A program made the translations under genes and the position numbers. From assembly GCA_045807945.1 (NCBI GenBank), contig JBJMGI010000067.1, positions 1-52,937 of the forward strand: a stretch of 52,937 nt of DNA, given 5' to 3'. The stretch's first letter is position 1, and every line of letters begins with the position of its first letter. The notes beneath the pieces are model-generated. The model was not told where the DNA came from and ran no database searches. It saw only the letters and a list, made by a program, of their open reading frames with translations. The DNA comes from CAVQGF01 sp045807945 (GTDB lineage Bacteria; Acidobacteriota; Terriglobia; Terriglobales; Acidobacteriaceae). This document shows positions 1 through 7,386 of this stretch, in pieces.

Positions 1-30
1 CAGGCGATGGATGAGCAGCGCGTCTTCCAT
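1..30 (-). CDS. Possible start of a gene running off the left edge
   Basis: An ATG on the minus strand opens a frame of ten codons (MEDALLIHRL) before the window ends. It lies 21 bases beyond the stop of the crotonase-fold gene and in the same direction, which fits a further gene of the same operon. No good Shine-Dalgarno sequence is visible and ten residues are too few to name a family. It could equally be a chance start codon. Confidence 0.3.
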   Translation of the reverse strand, partial: MEDALLIHRL

Positions 31-51
31 AGATTGTCGGGTCGCCGGAGA

Positions 52-651
52 TTATAGGCTTCGGAGCAGCGAGTCTGTGATGTATGTCACAGGATCGTCC
101 ACAACCGCTTCCACCAGCCCGGCACCGAGCGCCTGCTGAGCGTTCAGTTTTTCCGCCGCCACGAACATTTGCATCGCGCGACCTTTGCCAACGACCCGGG
201 GCAGGCGCTGCGTGCCGCCCCATCCGGTCATCAGTCCCAAGGCTGCTCCACGGTGTGCAAAGATCGCATTCGGCGCGCAGATGCGACGATGGCATGCCAG
301 TGCGAGATCGAGTCCGCCACCCATGCAGTAGCCTTCAATCGCAGCAAAGGTCGGCGCAGGAAAGCTTGCGACTGTATGCATCAGCCGCTGCCCAGATTTT
401 GTAAATTCGAGCGCGTCCGGAGCGGCGAGTGTGGCAATCTCGTTGAGGTCGCCTCCGGCGGAGAAGAAATGCTGATTGCCGGTGATGATGAGAGGCTGAG
501 GATCGACTCGCTCGGCGAGTTCCTCGATCTTCGAAGTCAGTTCGCGGACTGTGTTGAATGTCAGCCGGTTGGTGTTGTCAGAAGAAGTTAATCGAAGGAG
601 TGTGTGAGTACCAAAATCGTCGCTGGCGAATGGCAGCCCGCGACTGGCCAC
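52..651 (-). CDS. Crotonase-fold (enoyl-CoA hydratase/isomerase family) protein
   Basis: A 199-aa protein of the enoyl-CoA hydratase/isomerase superfamily, which acts on acyl-CoA thioesters in the cytoplasm. The oxyanion-hole segments are present: FSAGGDL near residue 65 and EGYCMGGG near 105-112, followed by the GWGGTQRLPR stretch typical of the family. It is short (usual length about 260) and lacks most of the C-terminal helices. Aligned by eye to classical enoyl-CoA hydratase, the first catalytic Glu (GGGxE) is Asp and the second (QPEI) is Gly, so simple hydratase chemistry is doubtful. The gene starts 4 bases after the B12-binding subunit ends, so the two are probably co-transcribed and it may act on a product of the mutase route. 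The fold is well supported; the reaction is unknown. Confidence 0.85.
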   Translation of the reverse strand: MASRGLPFASDDFGTHTLLRLTSSDNTNRLTFNTVRELTSKIEELAERVDPQPLIITGNQHFFSAGGDLNEIATLAAPDALEFTKSGQRLMHTVASFPAPTFAAIEGYCMGGGLDLALACHRRICAPNAIFAHRGAALGLMTGWGGTQRLPRVVGKGRAMQMFVAAEKLNAQQALGAGLVEAVVDDPVTYITDSLLRSL

Positions 652-655
652 GTTA

Positions 656-1075
656 CTACGCGGCAGCGCCGCCGCCGGTCTTCACGTTTTCACGAATGAA
701 CGTAACGATATCGTCCATCGGGGTCCCGGGGCCAAAAATCGCCGCAACGCCGGCTTTCTTGAGTCCGGCGATGTCCTGCTCGGGGATGGTACCGCCGAGC
801 AGCAGAAGCACGTCATCCATCTTGTTCTGCTTCAATAGGTCCATCACGCGCGGCACGATGGCATTATGCGCGCCCGAAAGAATAGAGAGTCCGATCACGT
901 TCACGTCCTCCTGCAGCGACGCGTTCACGATCATCTCCGGCGTCTGCCGCAGTCCGGTGTAGATCACTTCCATGCCGGCGTCGCGCAGCGCGCGCGCGAT
1001 CACCTTAGCGCCGCGATCATGACCATCGAGGCCGGGCTTCGCCACCAGGACGCGGATTTTATTTTGCGAGACCAA
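656..1075 (-). CDS. icmB: Coenzyme-B12-binding small subunit of a split acyl-CoA mutase
   Basis: A 139-aa stand-alone cobalamin-binding domain. It shows the motif GLDGHDRGAK near residues 15-24, where the His replaces the lower axial ligand of B12, followed by the conserved GLSILSGAH and LLGGTIP segments. Length and motif order match small subunits of isobutyryl-CoA mutase (about 136 aa) and of two-gene methylmalonyl-CoA mutases. It should pair with the large subunit encoded 3.8 kb upstream on the same strand, since that protein lacks this domain. It sits 1 base after the 75-aa gene and 4 bases before the crotonase-fold gene, forming a tight three-gene operon. The icm name rests on the partner subunit's active-site residues; this subunit alone cannot tell the two enzymes apart. 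Confidence 0.9.
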   Translation of the reverse strand: MVSQNKIRVLVAKPGLDGHDRGAKVIARALRDAGMEVIYTGLRQTPEMIVNASLQEDVNVIGLSILSGAHNAIVPRVMDLLKQNKMDDVLLLLGGTIPEQDIAGLKKAGVAAIFGPGTPMDDIVTFIRENVKTGGGAAA

Positions 1076-1076
1076 G

Positions 1077-1304
1077 TTATTTTCCGTTTCTCTTCTGCTG
1101 CATGTAGCGGTCGAAGTCGTCCCAATCGAGCTTCACGATATTGTGCTTCTTGCGCGAGCGCCACTCCAGCGCTCCATGGCTCACGTACAGGGTGCCGATC
1201 AGTTGACTATCTTTGCGGCGCTCTTTGCCGTAGATCTTGAATTCCACATCGGAGCGGCCCAGATCGCGATACGGGACTGTGAATCTCACGGAATGGTTCG
1301 CCAT
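1077..1304 (-). CDS. Small conserved-looking protein of unknown function (75 aa)
   Basis: I do not recognise this 75-aa basic protein. It has alternating beta-like segments (HSVRFTVPYRDL, FKIYGKERRK, LIGTLYVSHGALEWRSR) and a charged C-terminal helix, with no signal peptide or membrane segment, so it is probably a small cytoplasmic beta protein. A GGAGG sequence lies just upstream of the ATG. Its stop is one base from the start of the B12-binding subunit, so it is translationally linked to the mutase small subunit. An accessory role there is only a guess from position. Confidence 0.75.
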   Translation of the reverse strand: MANHSVRFTVPYRDLGRSDVEFKIYGKERRKDSQLIGTLYVSHGALEWRSRKKHNIVKLDWDDFDRYMQQKRNGK

Positions 1305-1325
1305 TCCTGCCTCCGCGCTACTGCA

Positions 1326-1358
1326 TTAAGAATACAACAGCGCTGCAAGCATTCTTAA
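1326..1358. repeat. Inverted repeat TTAAGAAT-N17-ATTCTTAA upstream of the 75-aa gene
   Basis: Perfect 8-base arms separated by 17 bases, lying 22-54 bases upstream of the minus-strand ATG at 1304 and before the stop of the alkA-like gene. No T-run follows, so it does not look like an intrinsic terminator. It could be a regulator-binding site for the three-gene icmB operon, or a chance AT-rich palindrome. Confidence 0.35.
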
Positions 1359-1372
1359 CGTGAAACTTAAAG

Positions 1373-1972
1373 TTAGAGTTCAATCGGCGCGTCGAGGCTG
1401 CGCCACAGATACCAGCACGCGACCGAGCGATACGGGGACCAGCTCTTCGCGATCTTGTCGATGTGCGGCGGCTTCAGCTTGCGCTTGCGGTAATGCTTTT
1501 TGATGGCCGAGTTGATGCCGAAATCAACGTGCGGCATCACGTCCGGACGCCGTAGCGCGAACATCAAGAACATCTGCGCCGTCCAGCGGCCGATGCCTTT
1601 CACACGCGTTAGGTGCTCGATGATGTCTTCGTCCGACATCTCAGGAAGCTTTTCGAAATCGATCTCGCCGCTTTGGGTGAGTTCAGCGAGGCTGCGGATA
1701 TACGAAAGCTTCTGCTTCGATAGCCCAACGGCACGCATCTGTGCGTCGCTGAGCTTCAGGATAGCGGCAGGTGTCACGTCACCATTGCAGGCAGCTTCCA
1801 GGCGGTTGAAGATTGTCCGCGCCGCTGCCCCGGCAAGCTGCTGAAAGACGATTGACCGGGCCAGCGCGCGGAATGTCGGCTCGTGGTACGAAGGTTTGAA
1901 TGGACCGACCTGCTCGATGATGCGTGCCATCACCGGGTCACAGCTCTTCAAATGCTTCAATGCTTTTTTCAC
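1373..1972 (-). CDS. DNA-3-methyladenine glycosylase II (AlkA-type, HhH-GPD family)
   Basis: A 199-aa base-excision glycosylase that removes alkylated purines from DNA. The helix-hairpin-helix is at residues 122-130 (TRVKGIGRW) and the catalytic Asp of the GPD motif is Asp150 in PHVDFGI. It matches the short AlkA form without the N-terminal extra domain of E. coli AlkA (282 aa). The start is GTG; the resulting N-terminus (KKALKHLKSCDP) fits the family, and the next Met would remove conserved residues. It lies 52 bases downstream of the TolB-like gene on the same strand, with no evident functional tie. Confidence 0.9.
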   Translation of the reverse strand: MKKALKHLKSCDPVMARIIEQVGPFKPSYHEPTFRALARSIVFQQLAGAAARTIFNRLEAACNGDVTPAAILKLSDAQMRAVGLSKQKLSYIRSLAELTQSGEIDFEKLPEMSDEDIIEHLTRVKGIGRWTAQMFLMFALRRPDVMPHVDFGINSAIKKHYRKRKLKPPHIDKIAKSWSPYRSVACWYLWRSLDAPIEL

Positions 1973-2024
1973 GAAGGATTGATTTTAAACGAGCGAGTGG
2001 TCAAAACGAGGCGCGCGCTCGCCA

Positions 2025-2930
2025 TCATTGCTGCGGGACCGGAGCAAGTGGTGCCGGCGCGACATAAATCTGGCAGTCGCGACCGAAATCTAGCTTCTTG
2101 CAGATAGGGAAAATGATCTGTTTTCCGTCTATGGTCCATCGCGGCTCGGTGGCACGGCCTTCTGTGTTAGCCACAAGCTGCACGTTCGAGCCGTCGGAAT
2201 TCATAACGAAGATCTGATAGTTGGAATTCCGGTTGGAGGCGAAAGCGATGCGTTTTCCATCCGGCGACCAGGCCGGCCATCCGTCGAATGACGGATGGCT
2301 CGAGAGGTTCACCTCTTTGTTGCCATCTTTGAGGAAAACCTCTGAGTTCATCTCGCCGAGCATTTTGCGAAAAACAATCTTCGTGCCATCCGGCGACCAG
2401 GATGGATACGTATTCGTCCCGCCCGTGATGAGCGTCTTGAGCTGCTTGGTATGGATGTCGATACTGTAGACGCTGGCATCGTTCTTCTTCGGCGGGTGCA
2501 GGTCGTCGTCGGCACAGTAGAGCACGCTCTTGCTATCGGCCGACCAGGTTGGATGAATGGATTCTGCGTTTTCGTCCGTCAGGCGCTCTTCGCCGCTACC
2601 ATCCACGTTCATGATGTAGACCACGCTATGGCCGTTACGGTCGGATACGAAGGCGATCTTCGACCCATCCGGCGACCATGACGGCGTCTCGTGGTTGGCG
2701 GGATCATGCGTGATCTGTCGCTGGTTTTTACCATCCACGTCCATGACAAAGAGCTGGTACTTGCCCTCGACCACGCTGTCGTAGACAAGCTGCTTTCCAT
2801 CTGGCGAGGGGAACGGATCATCGTTCACGGAATACGTGAGCTGGTAAGCCAGCGCGGGCTTCGATTGTGGGTACGCGAGCCCCACCAGCATTGGAAGCAG
2901 CGAAGAGATACACAGCAGCCCTTTCCTCAT
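2025..2930 (-). CDS. TolB-like PD40 beta-propeller protein, periplasmic
   Basis: A 301-aa exported propeller. An upstream ATG at 2972 is possible, but the ATG at 2930 begins a proper signal peptide (MRKGLLCISSLLPMLVGLAY) and avoids overlap with the preceding gene, so I chose it. The mature part has about six PD40 blades, each with a SPDG-type turn followed by KIAFxSDR or LVYDS strands, as in the C-terminal domain of TolB. It lacks TolB's N-terminal domain and no tol-pal genes are nearby, so it is a TolB-like propeller, not TolB. It forms a pair with a second PD40 protein 25 bases upstream. The ligand or partner is unknown. Confidence 0.85.
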   Translation of the reverse strand: MRKGLLCISSLLPMLVGLAYPQSKPALAYQLTYSVNDDPFPSPDGKQLVYDSVVEGKYQLFVMDVDGKNQRQITHDPANHETPSWSPDGSKIAFVSDRNGHSVVYIMNVDGSGEERLTDENAESIHPTWSADSKSVLYCADDDLHPPKKNDASVYSIDIHTKQLKTLITGGTNTYPSWSPDGTKIVFRKMLGEMNSEVFLKDGNKEVNLSSHPSFDGWPAWSPDGKRIAFASNRNSNYQIFVMNSDGSNVQLVANTEGRATEPRWTIDGKQIIFPICKKLDFGRDCQIYVAPAPLAPVPQQ

Positions 2931-2955
2931 GGTGTCGTTAGACCGAGCGTGCACA

Positions 2956-3855
2956 CTATTTGTTAGCGGCATCCTTGTTTCGCTTTAGCTTCAAGGCGCT
3001 GATTCGGACTGAATAGATCGTTCCAGCTTTTACACGCTTCCCGTTCTCAAAGCGCGTGCGTGTGAAATAGAGAAGTTTCTGATCGGGAGAGAAAGCCGGT
3101 GCATATTCATCATCGTCAGTATTTACTGAGGCACCTATGCTTTCTCCCGCCGACCAATGATCGCCATCGCGGAAGCTGATGAAAAGATCATTGTGCTCGC
3201 TGACGTGCCGCGCGAAGATCAGAAAGCTCTCGTCCGGTGCGATGAGGGGGTTGTCATCATTGTCAGGCGTATTGATACCGACCAGTCCTTTGGGTTCCTG
3301 ATATCCTTTTGCGGTTTTCTTCGCGACGTAGATGTCCACCTTCCCCTTGCCGCCTTCGCGGTTAGAGCTGAAGTACAGGTTTCCGTTCCGAGCAGCGGTG
3401 GCAAATACCTCGTTGGACTGGGAGTTCACTCCGTGCATTGGCCTCGGTTTGCTCCACCTTCCGTCTGATCGGCGGTCCAAAACGTAGATGTCGAACGTCT
3501 TCCCAGCTTCGCCTGTACCCTCAGGCGGCCGATTGGATTCGAAGAAGAGTTGCTTTCCATCAGGGGTGATGAAGGGATCGATGTCGCGGTAGAGCCCTGG
3601 CGAAAAGCTGGCCGGCTTCGGTTTGGCCCATTTTCCCTTTATGTTGTGCGACTCCATGATTTGAATGTGCTTGATCTCCGGGTCGGTCTCGCAGAAATAA
3701 ACGGTGCTTCCATCCGGGGTGAAAGCCGATCCGAACACGGCTCCGCCCGAAATCACACCGGGTGCAAAGACCTGAGCCGATGTTTGTGACTGGGCAACGT
3801 TCCACGTCAAAGTTGTGAGGCTAAGAAATAGAAGTAAGCGTATAGACAGATTCAC
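2956..3855 (-). CDS. PD40-repeat beta-propeller protein, exported
   Basis: A 299-aa protein with a signal peptide (MNLSIRLLLFLSLTTLTWNVAQSQ). The mature part carries PD40/WD40-like blades: TPDGSTVYFCE, TPDGKQLFFESNRP, LYFSSNRE, APDESFLIFAR and SPDQKLLYFTR. Such proteins fold as six-bladed periplasmic propellers and usually bind other proteins; no catalytic residues are evident. It is followed 25 bases later by the TolB-like gene, so the two are likely co-expressed. A 103-base gap separates it from the LytTR regulator upstream. Confidence 0.85.
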   Translation of the reverse strand: MNLSIRLLLFLSLTTLTWNVAQSQTSAQVFAPGVISGGAVFGSAFTPDGSTVYFCETDPEIKHIQIMESHNIKGKWAKPKPASFSPGLYRDIDPFITPDGKQLFFESNRPPEGTGEAGKTFDIYVLDRRSDGRWSKPRPMHGVNSQSNEVFATAARNGNLYFSSNREGGKGKVDIYVAKKTAKGYQEPKGLVGINTPDNDDNPLIAPDESFLIFARHVSEHNDLFISFRDGDHWSAGESIGASVNTDDDEYAPAFSPDQKLLYFTRTRFENGKRVKAGTIYSVRISALKLKRNKDAANK

Positions 3856-3958
3856 TTCCGAGCTCCTGAGAAAGGATTGACGACAGCCCGGTTATCAACC
3901 GGGGCGCACACCTCTAGCAAGAGATTTGGTTCGAAAATGAATATTATGGGTTGGAGAT

Positions 3959-4840
3959 TTAGACGTGGGACGATGTGGCTCTTGCCGTGTCGAGCCTGAG
4001 CTGTGGAATCAAGCTTTCCAGCTTCTGCTTCCCGGCGCGTCCGAGAACAATCTCAGCTCCCGGCCGCAGCACCACAGCAAGTCTGCCGCCTCCGATAATC
4101 CTAAGCTCCTGGACGCGGTCGACTTGGACGATAGCCGATCGCTGCACACGGACAAATCGTTCCGGATCGAGCTTGCTCTCGATGGCGTTCATTGTTTCCC
4201 GCAGAAGATGCGTTCTGCCGTTTACGTGCAACGAAACATAATTCCCGGCGGCCTCGATCCAATCGATCTGCTCCACAGGCAAGGCAAAAATACGTCCTGA
4301 CTCCCGCAACGTGAAGCTCTCATGGAATGCTCGGTCCTTCCCGGAGGCATTCTCAATGAGTTCGGCAACCTTGTCGCGCAAGTCAGCGGCGAGTTTGGCG
4401 TGCCGCAACGAATCGCCGTAAAAAAGCGCTGCTTGGCTTGCTGCGAGGAACACCGCATAAAGAATCACGCTGCGCGCCGGCAAGGTGGCGGCGTAGTAGG
4501 TGAAGAGAGCCTCCCGCGGAAGCATTCCGACGCCCGGCAGAAGGTCTAAAGCGATTCGGAAGGGAACAAGCAGCGCGCCGACCAGCACTGCCGCAAGCAA
4601 ATGGATCGCCAAGGGTCGTATCCAATTCTCACGCGTGAGAGGAAAGCGCTCGCCGAGTCGCCAAAGGACAGGCAGGGAGATGATCCAGAACATGCAAAAG
4701 GCGAGGGCCCTGACAATTGCCTTCGAGGCTGATATCTCGTGGCCACCAATGCGATGGCTTAAGAATGTGTTCAGGGCCACGCAGCCGACGGTCAGCAGCC
4801 AACCAGCGGCGTACAGGACGATTTTGCGCTTACGGCCCAT
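3959..4840 (-). CDS. Membrane-anchored LytTR-family transcriptional regulator
   Basis: A 293-aa protein with four predicted membrane segments in the N-terminal half (about residues 8-27, 43-63, 78-100, 118-142), a short helical linker, and a C-terminal LytTR DNA-binding domain at about 190-285 (IDWIEAAGNYVSLHV, FVRVQRSAIVQVDRV). LytTR domains bind direct repeats through a ten-stranded beta fold. There is no receiver domain, so it is not a classical response regulator; the membrane part probably senses the signal itself. It follows the mutase large-subunit gene by 15 bases and may be read through from it. No kinase lies nearby. Confidence 0.85.
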   Translation of the reverse strand: MGRKRKIVLYAAGWLLTVGCVALNTFLSHRIGGHEISASKAIVRALAFCMFWIISLPVLWRLGERFPLTRENWIRPLAIHLLAAVLVGALLVPFRIALDLLPGVGMLPREALFTYYAATLPARSVILYAVFLAASQAALFYGDSLRHAKLAADLRDKVAELIENASGKDRAFHESFTLRESGRIFALPVEQIDWIEAAGNYVSLHVNGRTHLLRETMNAIESKLDPERFVRVQRSAIVQVDRVQELRIIGGGRLAVVLRPGAEIVLGRAGKQKLESLIPQLRLDTARATSSHV

Positions 4841-4855
4841 AAGACGCGAAGCTGT

Positions 4856-6649
4856 CTAGGTAACGCTGACTTCTTCGTACGTACCGTAAACCTCGCGGAG
4901 CGCGTCACAAATCTCGCCCACGGTGCAGTAAGCCTTCACGCAATCGATGATGAACGGCATCGTATTCACGGGAGAGATCTGGCCGTCCTTAGGCGCTACC
5001 GGCTCTTGCGCAGCGGCGCGCTTGAGAGCATCTAGATTGCGGCGAACGGCATCATTGCTGCGACTCGACCGGAGCGCTTTGAGCTTCTTGGTCTGGGCCT
5101 CTCGGACTTCCTCGCCAATGTAGAGGATGTGTGGCGCTTCCTCTTCGATCATGTAATCGTTTGCGCCCACGATGATCCGCTCCTTGGCCTCAACCGCGCG
5201 CTGATATTGATACGAGGCCTCGGCGATCTCCTTCTGCGGATACCCGCGCTCGATCGCTTTCACCATTCCGCCCATCGCGTCCATTTTGTCGAAGTAGTCG
5301 AAGGCGCCCTTTTCCATGTCGAGCGTGAGGCGTTCCAGGAAGTAAGAACCGCCCAGCGGATCCACCGTCTGGGTCACTCCGCTCTCGTAGGCGATCACTT
5401 GTTGCGTCCGCAGCGCGATGCGTGCCGCTTCTTCGGTAGGAAGCGCGAGCGCCTCGTCATAAGAATCCGTGTGCAGCGACTGCGTTCCGCCCAGCACCGC
5501 CGCGAGCGCCTGTATGGCGACACGCGCAATGTTGTTCTTCGGTTGCTGCGCCGTGAGCGAGACGCCCGCTGTCTGCGTGTGGAATCGCATTAACCAGGTA
5601 CGTGCCTGCTTCGCACCGAAGCGGTCCTTCATCAGGCGATACCAGATCTTGCGCGCGGCGCGATATTTCGCGATCTCTTCGAAGAAATCGTTATGCGCGT
5701 TGAAGAAGAAGCTGAGGCGCGGACCGAACTCATCTACGTCGAGACCGCGACGACGAGCCCATTCCACGTACTCCACGCCGTCATAAACGGTGAACGCCAG
5801 CTCCTGCAGGGCGGTCGAGCCGGCTTCGCGGATGTGGTATCCGCTTATCGAGACTGTGTTGAACCTGGGCGTGAACTTTGACCCGAACTCGAAGGTGTCT
5901 ATCACTAGGCGCATGGAAGGCGCCGGCGGATAGATGTATTCCTTCTGCGCGATGTATTCCTTCAGAATGTCATTTTGGATGGTGCCGCTGACCTTCTTCC
6001 AGTCTGCACCTTGCTTTTCTGCGACCACCAAATACATCGCCCAAAGAATGGAGGCCGGAGAGTTGATGGTCATTGATGTGGTGATCTTCTCGAGATCGAT
6101 CCCGTTGAACAGGATCTCCATGTCCTCGAGCGAATCGATCGCGACTCCGCACTTGCCGACCTCGCCTTCCGATTGCATGTGGTCGGAGTCGTATCCCATT
6201 AGCGTCGGCAGATCGAACGCGACGGACAGCCCGCCGCCGCCGTGCTCCAGCAGGTATTTGTAGCGCTGGTTCGTCTCCTCCGGCGATGCGAAGCCAGAGA
6301 ACTGCCGCATGGTGAAAAGCTTGCCGCGATAACCGCTGGCGTGGATGCCGCGCGTGTACGGCGCCTGTCCGGGATAGTTCAGATATTTTTCGTACGACCA
6401 GTCTTCCGGCAGGTCAGCCTGCGTGTAGAGCCGGCGGATCGGGTAATTCGAGATGGTCGAAAAACGGGCATGGCCATGCTCGTCGAGGTTCACACCGGTC
6501 GGTGCGCCGATCGGCTTTTCTGGCTGCTTCTCCAGCGCCGGCGCAAGCGTCTTGTCCGCCCACTTCACCTCGGACTCCGCCGGGTGGCGGTTCTCAAAGA
6601 CATCTTGGATCGGAGATTCGACCGTGGCGGGATTCTTAGTGTCGGCCAT
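4856..6649 (-). CDS. icmA: Acyl-CoA mutase large subunit, isobutyryl-CoA mutase-like
   Basis: A 597-aa TIM-barrel large subunit of the methylmalonyl-CoA mutase family, which performs B12-radical carbon-skeleton rearrangement. It ends before the B12-binding domain, which is a separate gene here. Aligned by eye to Propionibacterium MutB, Ser114, Gln197 and His244 are kept (Ser142, Gln225, His272), but Tyr89 is Phe117 (RQFSGF) and Arg207 is Gln235 (YIAQKE). Tyr/Arg recognise the carboxylate of methylmalonyl-CoA; Phe/Gln is the pair described for isobutyryl-CoA mutase, so interconversion of isobutyryl- and n-butyryl-CoA is the better prediction. The N-terminal 60 residues are variable. It heads a run of minus-strand genes. 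No MeaB-type chaperone is visible in the window. Confidence 0.88.
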   Translation of the reverse strand: MADTKNPATVESPIQDVFENRHPAESEVKWADKTLAPALEKQPEKPIGAPTGVNLDEHGHARFSTISNYPIRRLYTQADLPEDWSYEKYLNYPGQAPYTRGIHASGYRGKLFTMRQFSGFASPEETNQRYKYLLEHGGGGLSVAFDLPTLMGYDSDHMQSEGEVGKCGVAIDSLEDMEILFNGIDLEKITTSMTINSPASILWAMYLVVAEKQGADWKKVSGTIQNDILKEYIAQKEYIYPPAPSMRLVIDTFEFGSKFTPRFNTVSISGYHIREAGSTALQELAFTVYDGVEYVEWARRRGLDVDEFGPRLSFFFNAHNDFFEEIAKYRAARKIWYRLMKDRFGAKQARTWLMRFHTQTAGVSLTAQQPKNNIARVAIQALAAVLGGTQSLHTDSYDEALALPTEEAARIALRTQQVIAYESGVTQTVDPLGGSYFLERLTLDMEKGAFDYFDKMDAMGGMVKAIERGYPQKEIAEASYQYQRAVEAKERIIVGANDYMIEEEAPHILYIGEEVREAQTKKLKALRSSRSNDAVRRNLDALKRAAAQEPVAPKDGQISPVNTMPFIIDCVKAYCTVGEICDALREVYGTYEEVSVT

Positions 6650-6771
6650 ATTGGTACTTTCATTTTAGCGGGTCAGCCGTGTAAGTCCAAGTACCACAAT
6701 GGGCTACATTCATAGCGCCTGGGACGAAAGTAATCTTGTTCAGCCCCGGTTTCCCGCCTACCATCCCACCC

Positions 6772-7383
6772 ATGAAGATCTTTGTTGCTGCTTTGCTTTT
6801 GACCGCGGCTGCTGCCGCCCAGAATACGAACATAGTGATGCACTCGGCAGATCCGCTGAATACTCCTCCGCCGCAGACGGTGACCGTTTCGCCAGGCGCG
6901 GGAAGCAATTCGAGCGCTTCGGCCTCTTCGGCGGGAGCCGCCGTGACCGGAAGCGGCACCAGCTTCGCCGAAATCTCGGACGAGAAGAAGGCCAAGAAAG
7001 CCGTCGTCGTTCCGAACAGCCTGCAGAGCAGCGACAGGGATTCCGAGCCGGGCCTCAACGCAGGAATCGACAAGATACATGCTGACGCAGCCAACACCAC
7101 TCCGCAACCAGCAGGACTTCACTTCAATGACCTGGCTGACGGCATCGACCCGGTCAGCGCGACCGTGCGCCGCTTTCAGATGTTCTGCAACAACCACACC
7201 ATGGCACAGGACGAAGCCGAGGTCCGGCAGTGGGCCAAGGCAAACCAGAACATCGTGGCTTCGAACCCGATCGAGATGCAACGCAAGCAGCAGTACCCGC
7301 AGGTGCGGGATCAGTTGATTGGTTTGAAGTTTCCAAAGGACTGGTTCGATGGTGGCACAGGCGCCGCGCCTGTGCAGAAGTAG
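6772..7383 (+). CDS. Small secreted protein of unknown function
   Basis: A 203-aa protein. I start it at the ATG that opens a clean signal peptide (MKIFVAALLLTAAAAAQ) and not at an ATG 36 bases earlier. The next 70 residues are low complexity, rich in Ser, Ala, Pro and Gly, and look disordered. The C-terminal half (about 105-195) has Trp, Cys and charged helical segments (RRFQMFCNN, EVRQWAKANQN). I do not recognise the family. It is divergent from the mutase gene and convergent with the glycosyltransferase, whose stop is three bases away. Confidence 0.7.
   Translation: MKIFVAALLLTAAAAAQNTNIVMHSADPLNTPPPQTVTVSPGAGSNSSASASSAGAAVTGSGTSFAEISDEKKAKKAVVVPNSLQSSDRDSEPGLNAGIDKIHADAANTTPQPAGLHFNDLADGIDPVSATVRRFQMFCNNHTMAQDEAEVRQWAKANQNIVASNPIEMQRKQQYPQVRDQLIGLKFPKDWFDGGTGAAPVQK
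7355..7375. repeat. Palindrome GCACAGGC-N5-GCCTGTGC at a convergent gene junction
   Basis: Perfect 8-base arms with a 5-base loop, inside the last codons of the small secreted protein and just before the convergent glycosyltransferase stop. It could fold in transcripts from either side and aid termination, although no T-run follows. The arm sequence resembles the hairpin at 49126-49149, which suggests a recurring palindrome family in this genome. Confidence 0.45.
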
Positions 7384-7386
7384 GAA

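Noticed and set aside
2025..2930. Considered as true TolB
   Set aside because: The N-terminal TolB domain is missing and no tolQRA or pal gene is nearby.
6652..6696. Inverted pair TGGTACTT and AAGTACCA in the divergent region upstream of the mutase gene
   Set aside because: Arms are short and 29 bases apart; too likely to occur by chance to list as an operator.
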